Source of the DNA: Pseudorhodobacter sp.
GTDB lineage: Bacteria > Pseudomonadota > Alphaproteobacteria > Rhodobacterales > Rhodobacteraceae
DNA length: 5,537 bases
Direction: 5' to 3'
Assembly: GCA_024641255.1 (NCBI GenBank)
Contig: JAHEDL010000180.1
Location: 1 to 5,537 of the forward strand
The notes below the pieces were generated by a model, which searched no databases, was not told where the DNA came from, and saw nothing but the letters and a program-made list of their open reading frames with translations. The first letter of the stretch is position 1. Each line of letters begins with the position of its first letter. The position numbers were made by a program, and so were the translations under genes. Below are positions 1 to 5,113 of this stretch, in pieces.

Positions 1-1448
1 ATGCGCCCTTCGTTCATCACATAAATCCGGTCGCACATGCCCAAAAGCTCTGGCATCTCCGAACTGATCATCACCACGCCACGCCCCTGCGCGGCCAATT
101 CGTTCATGATGCCATAGATTTCAAACTTGGCGCCCACGTCGATCCCGCGCGTCGGTTCATCCAGAATCAACACCTGCGGATCGGTGAACAACCACTTCGA
201 CAGCACCACCTTTTGCTGGTTGCCGCCCGACAGGTTCACCACCTTTTGCATCACGCCGGGGGTGCGAATGGCCATCGCCTTGCGATATTCTTCCGCCACC
301 TGGGTTTCGCGCCGCTGGCTCAGAATACCGCGCGTCGATACGCCCATCAGGTTTGCCAAAGTGATGTTGCGCACAATCGGCTCTTCCAACACCAGACCCA
401 GCGATTTGCGGTCCTCGGTCACATAGGCCAAGCCTGCATCAATAGCCTTTGAAACCGACGATGTATCGGCAACCTTGCCGCCCATCGTCACCTTGCCGGT
501 GATATTGCGGCCATAAGACCGCCCGAACAGGCTCATCGCCAATTCGGTCCGGCCCGCGCCCATCAGCCCGGCAATGCCAACAATCTCGCCTTTTTTGACG
601 TGAAAGCCCGCATCCTTGATCATCTGGCGGTCTTTTTGTTCCGGGTGCCAGACGTTCCACCCCGAAACCTCCATCAGCGTCTCGCCGATATTGGGGGTGC
701 GGTCGGGGTAGCGGTGCGCCATATCGCGGCCCACCATATCGCGGATGATGCGATCTTCCGAAATTTCGGCCTTGGTCAGCGTCGAGACGCTGGCGCCGTC
801 GCGGATCACGGTGATCCGGTCGGCCACCCGCGAAATCTCGTTCAGCTTGTGGCTGATGATGATCTGCGACACACCCTGTGCCTTCAGTTCCAACATCAGA
901 TCCAACAGCTTCTGGCTGTCGTTTTCCTGCAAGGCCGCCGTCGGCTCGTCCAAGATCAACAGCCGCACGTCTTTCGCCAAAGCCTTGGCAATCTCGATCA
1001 ACTGCTGCTTGCCGACGCCCAGCTTTTCCACCTTGGTGGCGGGCGATTCCTGCAAGCCCACCTTCTTCAACAGCGCCTCGGTGCGCTGGAAGGCTTCGGC
1101 CCAATTGATCACGCCGCGCTTGGCCACTTCGTTGCCCAAGAACAGGTTCTCGGCAATCGACAGCAGCGGCACCAGCGCAAGCTCTTGGTGAATAATGATA
1201 ATACCGCGATCTTCACTGTCGCGGATGTTGCGGCATGCCAAAGGCGCGCCGTCATAAAGAATATCGCCCTCGTAAGATCCGTGCGGGTAAACCCCCGACA
1301 GCACCTTCATCAGCGTCGATTTGCCCGCACCATTCTCGCCACAGATCGCGTGAATTTCGCCAGCTTCCACCGTCAGGCTGACATTGTCCAAAGCCCGCAC
1401 ACCCGGGAAGACCTTGCTGATCCCCCGCATCTCCAGAAGCGCCGTCAT
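1..1448 (-). CDS. mmsA/gguA: Multiple-monosaccharide ABC transporter, double ATP-binding subunit (partial, C-terminus off the left edge)
   Basis: This is the cytoplasmic ATPase that powers sugar uptake with a ChvE-type binding protein and an MmsB/GguB-type permease. Two ABC domains are fused, as in the RbsA/XylG/MglA class. Domain 1 has Walker [10 protein letters not shown] (residues 37-45), Q-loop HQE (87-89), signature LGVGKQQ (143-149), Walker B LLILDEPT (163-170) and H-loop histidine H200. Domain 2 has a degenerate Walker [10 protein letters not shown] (294-302, Arg for the usual Lys), signature NLSGGNQQK (405-413), Walker [13 protein letters not shown] (426-437) and SSE where the H-loop would be. 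This asymmetry is normal for the class, where domain 1 usually does the catalysis. 482 complete codons are present against about 510 in the family, so only the tail is missing. The ATG at 1448 has a strong GGAGG (1454-1458 complement) 5 nt upstream. It is the second gene after chvE, 71 bp apart on the same strand. The assignment to the MmsA/GguA branch rests on the signature variant and on the chvE neighbour. Confidence 0.95.
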   Translation of the reverse strand, partial: MTALLEMRGISKVFPGVRALDNVSLTVEAGEIHAICGENGAGKSTLMKVLSGVYPHGSYEGDILYDGAPLACRNIRDSEDRGIIIIHQELALVPLLSIAENLFLGNEVAKRGVINWAEAFQRTEALLKKVGLQESPATKVEKLGVGKQQLIEIAKALAKDVRLLILDEPTAALQENDSQKLLDLMLELKAQGVSQIIISHKLNEISRVADRITVIRDGASVSTLTKAEISEDRIIRDMVGRDMAHRYPDRTPNIGETLMEVSGWNVWHPEQKDRQMIKDAGFHVKKGEIVGIAGLMGAGRTELAMSLFGRSYGRNITGKVTMGGKVADTSSVSKAIDAGLAYVTEDRKSLGLVLEEPIVRNITLANLMGVSTRGILSQRRETQVAEEYRKAMAIRTPGVMQKVVNLSGGNQQKVVLSKWLFTDPQVLILDEPTRGIDVGAKFEIYGIMNELAAQGRGVVMISSEMPELLGMCDRIYVMNEGR

Positions 1449-1466
1449 GGTAACCTCCCCCGAAAA

Positions 1467-1498
1467 ATCGCGCCCGCCCGAATAAAGGCGGGCGCGAT
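1467..1498 (-). terminator. Intercistronic 12-bp hairpin with T-run between chvE and mmsA/gguA
   Basis: A perfect 12-bp inverted repeat (ATCGCGCCCGCC at 1467-1478, GGCGGGCGCGAT at 1487-1498) surrounds an 8-nt loop. Read on the minus strand, the stem ends in a run of five T (1467-1463), which is the shape of an intrinsic terminator. It lies just after the chvE stop and about 5 nt before the G-rich ribosome site of mmsA/gguA. By analogy with other binding-protein operons, it probably lets only part of transcription through, or protects the 3' end of chvE mRNA, so that binding protein exceeds ATPase. The structure is seen directly; the role is inferred. Confidence 0.75.
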
Positions 1499-1519
1499 CA
1501 ACCTCAGCTTAACCGCAGA

Positions 1520-2596
1520 TTACTTCAGCTGGTCAGCAGTATAATAGCCCGAACCCACCAGAACGGCTTCGTAGTTCGATGCGTCCACCGGCTGCGACGC
1601 CAGCAGATACGACGGAACAACCTTCACGCCATTGTCGTAGGTCTTTTCGTCGTTGATCTCCGGGGTGCCGCCCGAAAGAACCGCGTCCACCATCTTGACG
1701 GTGACTTTCGCCAGTTCGCGGGTGTCCTTGAAGATCGACGAATACTGCTCGCCCGCGATGATCGACTTGATCGACGGCACTTCACAGTCCTGACCGGTAA
1801 CGACCGGCATCTTCAGATCGCCCGAGCCATAGCCCACGCCCTTGACCGACGACAGAATGCCAATCGACAGCCCGTCATAGGGCGACAGCGCGCCATGCAG
1901 CTGCTTGTCGCCATAGTTCGACGACAACAGGTTATCCATACGAGCCTGTGCCACAGCACCGTCCCAACGCAGGGTGCCAACCACGTCCATGCCAACCTGG
2001 CCCGACGGAATGGCAATATCGCCCGCGTCGATCATCGGCTGCAGCACCGACATCGCGCCATTGTAGAAGAAGAAGGCGTTGTTGTCGTCCGGGCTGCCGC
2101 CGAACAATTCGACGTTCCACGGCTTCACATCTGCAAAGCGCTCTTTCAGGCCAGCAACCAGCGATTCCGCTTGCTGCACGCCGACTTTGAAGTTGTCGAA
2201 GGTGGCGTAATAGTCAACCGAACCGCTTTCACGGATCAGACGGTCATAGGCGATAACCTTGATGCCGGCTGCCGCTGCGTTGTCCAGCGCGTTCGACAGC
2301 GTGGTGCCGTCGATGGCCGCGATCACCAGCGCTTTCACGCCTTTGGTGATCATGTTTTCAATTTGGGCCAATTGGTTCGGGATGTCATCTTCTGCATATT
2401 GCAGGTCGGTGGCATAGCCCGCTTCGGTGAACTGCTTCACCATCGAGTCGCCGTCAGCGATCCAGCGCGCCGAAGACTTGGTCGGCATGGCGATGCCGAT
2501 GGTGCCTTTGTCCTGCGCGAAGGCCGGCAGGCCCACAACCGAAGACGCGGCCGCAGCACCCGTCAGCGCCAAAAGCGCTCTTCTCGAAATTTGCAT
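1520..2596 (-). CDS. chvE: ChvE-type multiple-monosaccharide-binding protein, periplasmic
   Basis: This is the periplasmic receptor of a sugar ABC importer (periplasmic-binding-protein family 1, xylose/ribose-binding type). The 358-residue protein opens with a signal peptide: n-region MQISRR with a twin arginine at 5-6, a hydrophobic alanine-rich core, and a likely cleavage after AFA (27). The mature start, [18 protein letters not shown], and later stretches such as [54 protein letters not shown] and [12 protein letters not shown] match Agrobacterium ChvE as I know it. In that organism ChvE binds galactose, glucose, arabinose, xylose and some sugar acids; the exact ligand here is not fixed by sequence. 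The length is as expected. The ATG at 2596 has GGAGGA (2603-2608 complement) 6 nt upstream. It is the first gene of the operon with the ATPase downstream and is divergent from a LysR regulator. No VirA-like partner is present, so the virulence-sensing role of Agrobacterium should not be assumed. Confidence 0.96.
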   Translation of the reverse strand: MQISRRALLALTGAAAASSVVGLPAFAQDKGTIGIAMPTKSSARWIADGDSMVKQFTEAGYATDLQYAEDDIPNQLAQIENMITKGVKALVIAAIDGTTLSNALDNAAAAGIKVIAYDRLIRESGSVDYYATFDNFKVGVQQAESLVAGLKERFADVKPWNVELFGGSPDDNNAFFFYNGAMSVLQPMIDAGDIAIPSGQVGMDVVGTLRWDGAVAQARMDNLLSSNYGDKQLHGALSPYDGLSIGILSSVKGVGYGSGDLKMPVVTGQDCEVPSIKSIIAGEQYSSIFKDTRELAKVTVKMVDAVLSGGTPEINDEKTYDNGVKVVPSYLLASQPVDASNYEAVLVGSGYYTADQLK

Positions 2597-2690
2597 TTTT
2601 TATCCTCCCAAGCCGCGCTCCCGGCGGCGATCCGACGCGGAATCGACAGGCCTTGGCCCCCAACTCCGTGCAGGACAGTTGCAATGCGGT

Positions 2691-2719
2691 GTTATATCCG
2701 TCAAATGGTCAAATCTTAT
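2691..2719 (-). promoter_or_regulatory. Candidate chvE promoter
   Basis: On the minus strand a TATAAC hexamer (complement of 2691-2696) is a good -10 candidate, placing the transcript start near 2684 and leaving a leader of roughly 85-90 nt. The position 17 bp upstream (complement of 2714-2719, ATAAGA) is a poor -35, which would suit a promoter that needs an activator. TTGACC (complement of 2707-2712) is a better -35 by sequence but is only 10 bp from the TATAAC. No experimental start is known; this is a motif reading only. Confidence 0.4.
2700..2714. repeat. Tandem GTCAAAT direct repeat in the divergent promoter region
   Basis: GTCAAAT occurs twice, at 2700-2706 and 2708-2714, with an 8-bp period. 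On the minus strand this reads as two ATTTGAC units. It overlaps the expected -35 area of the chvE promoter, where a LysR-type activator would contact polymerase. It could be part of the regulator's activation site, a binding site for another factor, or chance. Confidence 0.4.
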
Positions 2720-2733
2720 ACAAACATGGCTGA

Positions 2734-2749
2734 ATTGATATGTTTCAAT
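2734..2749. promoter_or_regulatory. Putative LysR-type operator (T-N11-A palindrome) over the regulator start codon
   Basis: ATTGA (2734-2738) and TCAAT (2745-2749) form an inverted repeat with a 6-bp gap. It contains T-N11-A pairs (2735/2747 and 2736/2748), the generic LysR-family recognition pattern. It covers the ATG of the LysR gene (2740) and would sit near -58 relative to a chvE start at about 2684. That position fits both repression of the regulator's own gene and activation of chvE. The motif is short and loosely defined, so this is a prediction. Confidence 0.4.
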
Positions 2750-3693
2750 CGCTCTCCGCCGACACCCTGCTGCAAAAGGGTCTGAAACTCAGCCATCTGC
2801 GGCTTTTGGCGGCACTTCTTGAAACCGGCCAAATTTCTGCCGCCGCCGACCGCATCCGCGTCGCCCAGCCCGCCGCCTCCCGGCTTTTGGCCGAGGTGGA
2901 ACGCATCGTCGGCCAACCGGTACACCACCGCACCGGCCGTGGCATGATCCTGACGGCGGTGGGGCAGGCGCTCGCACAACGCGCGCAACGCATCCAGATG
3001 GAACTGCGCGACGCCGCCCGCGATCTGGCAGAGGTGGCGACCGGCGGCGTCGGTCACGTCCGCATCGGTTCGGTCACCGGCCCCGCCATCGACCGCCTGC
3101 TGCCGGTGCTGCGCAACGCCCGCCTGACCGCGCCACAAGTCACTGCCGAAGTCATCGTCGCCCCCTCTGATCTGTTGTGCGAACACCTGCTGTCGGGCCG
3201 CATCGATTTCGCCATCGGCCGCCTCCCCGAAGGCCCGAACCGCGATCTCTTCGCTTTCACCGCCATCGCCCCCGAACCGGTGGCGCTGGTCACCCGAAAA
3301 GGCCACCCGCTCACCCTGCACCCCAACCCGCAACTGTCCGACCTGCTGACCTATGATTGGGTGATGCCGCCGCGCGACTCGCTGCTGTCGCGCGCCGTGC
3401 TGGCCCGCCTGCGCGCGCATGGGCTGGAAGACCCACCGCAGCGGCTGTCCACCGCGTCTTTCCTGCTGATCTTCGCGCTCTTGCACCAATCAAACGCCAT
3501 CGCACCCTTGGCCCGCGCCGTGGTGCAAAGCTTCACCACCAGCGCCGATTCCCCTTATGTCGAACTGCCGCTCGATCTGGGCATTCAAGTCGAAGCTTTC
3601 GGGCTCTTGACCCGGGCCGAAGCCATCCTGCCGCCCGTCGCCGCCCGCCTTGCCGCTGATATTCAAGCCATGCCGCAATCGCAGCCAGATTAA
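2740..3693 (+). CDS. gbpR: LysR-family transcriptional regulator, GbpR-like, divergent from chvE
   Basis: This is a DNA-binding regulator of 317 residues, the normal length for LysR proteins. The N-terminal winged helix-turn-helix spans about residues 15-75. Its recognition region, ISAAADRIRVAQPAASRLLAEVE (split about 32-41 and 42-54), is followed by the wing segment RTGRGMILTAVG (64-75). A linker helix (about 76-102) leads to the ligand-binding domain (about 105-308), which begins GHVRIGSVTGPA. In Agrobacterium a LysR protein, GbpR, is encoded beside chvE and controls it in response to sugars; the same layout here supports the same job, with chvE-mms as the inferred target. The ATG at 2740 is the earliest possible start because an in-frame TGA lies at 2731-2733. 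There is no recognisable Shine-Dalgarno, suggesting low expression or a nearly leaderless transcript (TATACA at 2717-2722 could be its -10). The inducer cannot be read from the sequence. Confidence 0.9.
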   Translation: MFQSLSADTLLQKGLKLSHLRLLAALLETGQISAAADRIRVAQPAASRLLAEVERIVGQPVHHRTGRGMILTAVGQALAQRAQRIQMELRDAARDLAEVATGGVGHVRIGSVTGPAIDRLLPVLRNARLTAPQVTAEVIVAPSDLLCEHLLSGRIDFAIGRLPEGPNRDLFAFTAIAPEPVALVTRKGHPLTLHPNPQLSDLLTYDWVMPPRDSLLSRAVLARLRAHGLEDPPQRLSTASFLLIFALLHQSNAIAPLARAVVQSFTTSADSPYVELPLDLGIQVEAFGLLTRAEAILPPVAARLAADIQAMPQSQPD

Positions 3694-3743
3694 CTTTCGC
3701 TGTCAACCCATTAAAACTTATCTAAAATCTTCCATCCTCTTGG

Positions 3744-3782
3744 CCTAAATATCCTCGGGGGCGCGGGGGGCGAGCCCCCCGC
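3744..3782. repeat. Rhodobacterales-type gene-end element (TAAATATCC plus G-run and hairpin)
   Basis: The convergent intergenic region holds TAAATATCC (from 3746), a TC, then a GGGGG run that leads into a G/C hairpin. I recognise this composite (an AAATATCC box followed by a G-run and a stem-loop) as a recurrent extragenic motif near gene ends in Rhodobacteraceae. That rests on memory, not a search. It supports the taxonomic reading. Whether it is only a terminator or a dispersed repeat with another role is unclear. Confidence 0.5.
3763..3782. terminator. Bidirectional G/C hairpin between convergent lysR and gntK
   Basis: GCGGGGGG (3763-3770) and CCCCCCGC (3775-3782) form a perfect 8-bp stem with a CGAG loop. 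It lies 69 bp after the LysR stop and 11 bp after the gluconokinase stop, so it can end transcription from both sides. Neither flank has a long U-run: the plus side runs into coding sequence, and on the minus side the nearest U-rich part is GGATATTTAGG. It may therefore be a weak or factor-assisted terminator. Confidence 0.65.
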
Positions 3783-3793
3783 TATGGCCCGCC

Positions 3794-4282
3794 TCAGGCC
3801 AACCGCAGCAAAATGTCGCGCAGCACTGCCTCTGGTGCTTGGTCAATATCCACCACCACCGCCTCACCCGGCTCGGGCGGTTCCAGCGTGGCAAACTGGC
3901 TGTCCAGCAGCGCCGCCGGCATGAAATGCCCAACCCGCGCCCGCATCCGCGCCTCAATCACCGCGCGGCTGCCGGACAAATGTACGAATGTCACATCGCC
4001 GCCCGCCGTCTCGGCAATCAACGCCCGGTAACTGCGCTTTAGCGCCGAACACCCGACAATACCGCCGTCGCGCAGCGCCGCCCCCACCAGCCGCAACCAC
4101 GGCCAGCGATCAGCATCGTCCAACGCCTCCCCCCGGCGCATCTTTGCAATGTTTTCCGCCGGATGCAGGTCGTCGCCGTCGCGGTAGGGCAGGTGCAAGG
4201 CCGCCCCCAGCGCCGCCCCGATCGAAGACTTGCCGCAGCCCGCCACCCCCATCACCACGATTTTGCGCATAGGCCCGGTCAT
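3794..4282 (-). CDS. gntK: Gluconokinase (ATP:D-gluconate 6-phosphotransferase)
   Basis: This cytoplasmic enzyme phosphorylates D-gluconate to 6-phosphogluconate, the entry to the Entner-Doudoroff and pentose phosphate pathways. The 162-residue protein, close to the usual 165-175, has P-loop GVAGCGKSS (12-20), the substrate-region motif DGDDLHPAENIAKM (35-48), the family motif ALDDADRWPWL (53-63), CSALKRSYR (78-86) and the late HFMPAALLDSQFATLEPP (119-136). Together these are diagnostic for the GntK/IdnK family. I chose the ATG at 4282 because it overlaps the upstream dehydrogenase stop as ATGA (4279-4282), implying translational coupling; the next in-frame ATG, at 4270, would lose only four residues and also keeps the P-loop. 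The open frame continues upstream to 4423, but that part is the antisense-free shadow of the dehydrogenase frame and has no family similarity. It is the second gene of a two-gene operon and converges on lysR. Confidence 0.95.
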   Translation of the reverse strand: MTGPMRKIVVMGVAGCGKSSIGAALGAALHLPYRDGDDLHPAENIAKMRRGEALDDADRWPWLRLVGAALRDGGIVGCSALKRSYRALIAETAGGDVTFVHLSGSRAVIEARMRARVGHFMPAALLDSQFATLEPPEPGEAVVVDIDQAPEAVLRDILLRLA

Positions 4283-5034
4283 AGCGATGCGGTGATCCCG
4301 CCATCTACATACAGGCAATGCCCGTTGACAAAACTCGACGCGGCCGAACTCAGAAACACACAAGCCCCCACCAACTCCTCCACCTTGCCCCAGCGCCCGG
4401 CGGGGGTGCGCTTTTCCAACCACGCCGAAAACGCCGGGTCCGCCACCAAAGCCGCATTCAACGGCGTGTCAAAATACCCCGGCGCAATCGCGTTGCACTG
4501 CAAGCCATGCTTGGCCCAATCGGTCGCCATGCCCTTGGTCAGGTTGCCCACCGCGCCCTTGGTCGCAGTATAGGGCGCAATGCCAGGCCGCGCCAAAGCG
4601 GTCTGCACCGAACAGATGTTCACAATCTTGCCCGCCCCGCGCGCAATCATATGCCGCGCGCAGGCCTGTCCCACGTTGAAAACGCTGGCAATATTCACCT
4701 GCAACAGCCGTTGGAACGCCTCTTCGGGAAACTCTTCCAGCGGCGCGCGATACTGCATCCCGGCGTTGTTCACCAAAATATCAATCGCGCCGACCTCGGC
4801 CTCAAAGCCGTCCACCGCCGCGCGCACCGCCGCATGGTCGGTGGCATCAAACGCCAGCGCCCGCGCGCCGGGCACCAGCGCCACCGCCGCCGCCAATTTC
4901 TCCAGATCGCGCCCGTTCAGCACCACCTCGGCCCCCGCCGCCGCCAGCCCCCGCGCCAGCGCCAGCCCGATGCCCTGCGACGACCCCGTCACCAAGGCCC
5001 GCTTCCCCGTCAGATCAAACAGCGCCAAAGACAT
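4279..5034 (-). CDS. idnO: Short-chain dehydrogenase, gluconate 5-dehydrogenase (5-keto-D-gluconate reductase) type
   Basis: This NAD(P)-dependent oxidoreductase probably interconverts 5-keto-D-gluconate and D-gluconate. The 251-residue protein is a classical SDR: cofactor motif TGSSQGIG (16-23), NGRD (40-43) after the second strand (Asn-Arg there suggests NADP(H)), NNAG (89-92), catalytic tetrad N114, S142, Y155, K159 with YTATK, PG at 185-186, and C-terminal YVDGG (242-246). The opening MSLALFDLTGKRALVTGSSQGIG resembles Gno/IdnO proteins. I chose the ATG at 5034 because it follows GAGGGA (5041-5046 complement) by 6 nt and starts at the SDR N-terminus; the longer frame to 5121 would add 29 residues unlike the family and run over the promoter. 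The gntK overlap strengthens the gluconate assignment. SDR substrates are hard to read from sequence, so 2-deoxygluconate or 2-keto-3-deoxygluconate type activities remain possible. Confidence 0.85.
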   Translation of the reverse strand: MSLALFDLTGKRALVTGSSQGIGLALARGLAAAGAEVVLNGRDLEKLAAAVALVPGARALAFDATDHAAVRAAVDGFEAEVGAIDILVNNAGMQYRAPLEEFPEEAFQRLLQVNIASVFNVGQACARHMIARGAGKIVNICSVQTALARPGIAPYTATKGAVGNLTKGMATDWAKHGLQCNAIAPGYFDTPLNAALVADPAFSAWLEKRTPAGRWGKVEELVGACVFLSSAASSFVNGHCLYVDGGITASL

Positions 5035-5068
5035 GCCTATTCCCTCTCGACAACTCTTGCTTGCCTTG

Positions 5069-5097
5069 TTTATGTTATCGTTAACATCAGCTGTCAA
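5069..5097 (-). promoter_or_regulatory. Promoter of the dehydrogenase-gluconokinase operon
   Basis: On the minus strand TTGACA (complement of 5092-5097), a perfect -35, is followed after exactly 17 bp by CATAAA (complement of 5069-5074), a 4-of-6 match to the -10. Transcription would start near 5062, giving a leader of about 28 nt before the ATG at 5034. The 17-bp spacer contains most of the ATGTTA-N4-TAACAT palindrome, so a bound repressor would block polymerase. Confidence 0.65.
5072..5087. promoter_or_regulatory. Putative GntR/IdnR-type (LacI-family) gluconate operator
   Basis: ATGTTATCGTTAACAT is a 16-bp palindrome with perfect 6-bp arms (5072-5077 and 5082-5087) and a central CG. The enterobacterial gluconate repressors GntR and IdnR, of the LacI family, recognise very similar ATGTTA-N4-TAACAT sites. 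The palindrome overlaps the -10 and spacer of the minus-strand promoter and lies 26 bp upstream of the divergent hydroxyacid dehydrogenase start, so one site could control both sides. The palindrome is seen; the regulator identity is inferred, and no LacI-type gene is in the window. Confidence 0.65.
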
Positions 5098-5104
5098 CCC
5101 AAGC

Positions 5105-5108
5105 GAGG
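5105..5108 (+). promoter_or_regulatory. Ribosome binding site of the 2-hydroxyacid dehydrogenase gene
   Basis: GAGG lies 5 nt before the ATG at 5114 and fixes that start. No convincing plus-strand promoter is visible: TAACAT at 5082-5087 could be a -10, but the nearest TTGCTT (5057-5062) is 19 bp away. Confidence 0.55.
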
Positions 5109-5113
5109 ATTCG

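Noticed and set aside
291..603. Missing catalytic residues in the second ATPase domain (Arg in Walker A, no H-loop histidine)
   Set aside because: This asymmetry is the norm for fused RbsA/XylG/MglA-type sugar ATPases and not a sign of decay.
600..1544. Long plus-strand open frame (314 codons) opposite the ATPase gene
   Set aside because: It is antisense to a clearly conserved ABC ATPase. The translation is Arg/His/Gln-rich low-complexity sequence without domains, typical of high-GC shadow frames.
1520..2596. Role of ChvE in plant-wound virulence sensing
   Set aside because: The sequence match is to the sugar-binding protein family only; no VirA/VirG or other virulence gene is in the window, and ChvE homologues are widespread in non-pathogens.
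1895..2785. Plus-strand open frame (296 codons) opposite chvE and across the divergent promoter
   Set aside because: Antisense shadow of chvE: Arg/His/Val-rich with no motif, and it overlaps the regulator start in another frame.
2716..3489. Minus-strand open frame (257 codons) opposite the LysR gene
   Set aside because: Gln/Arg/Gly-rich translation with no family features; the opposite strand encodes an intact LysR protein.
3699..3710. 12-bp sequence GCTGTCAACCCA repeated exactly at 5090-5101
   Set aside because: In a window this size about one such 12-mer match is expected by chance. Only the copy at 5090 lies in a sensible promoter (TTGACA on the minus strand); the copy at 3699 has no matching -10.
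4283..4423. N-terminal extension of the gluconokinase frame
   Set aside because: The 47 extra residues have no gluconokinase similarity and lie inside the dehydrogenase coding sequence; the ATGA overlap start at 4282 explains the gene.
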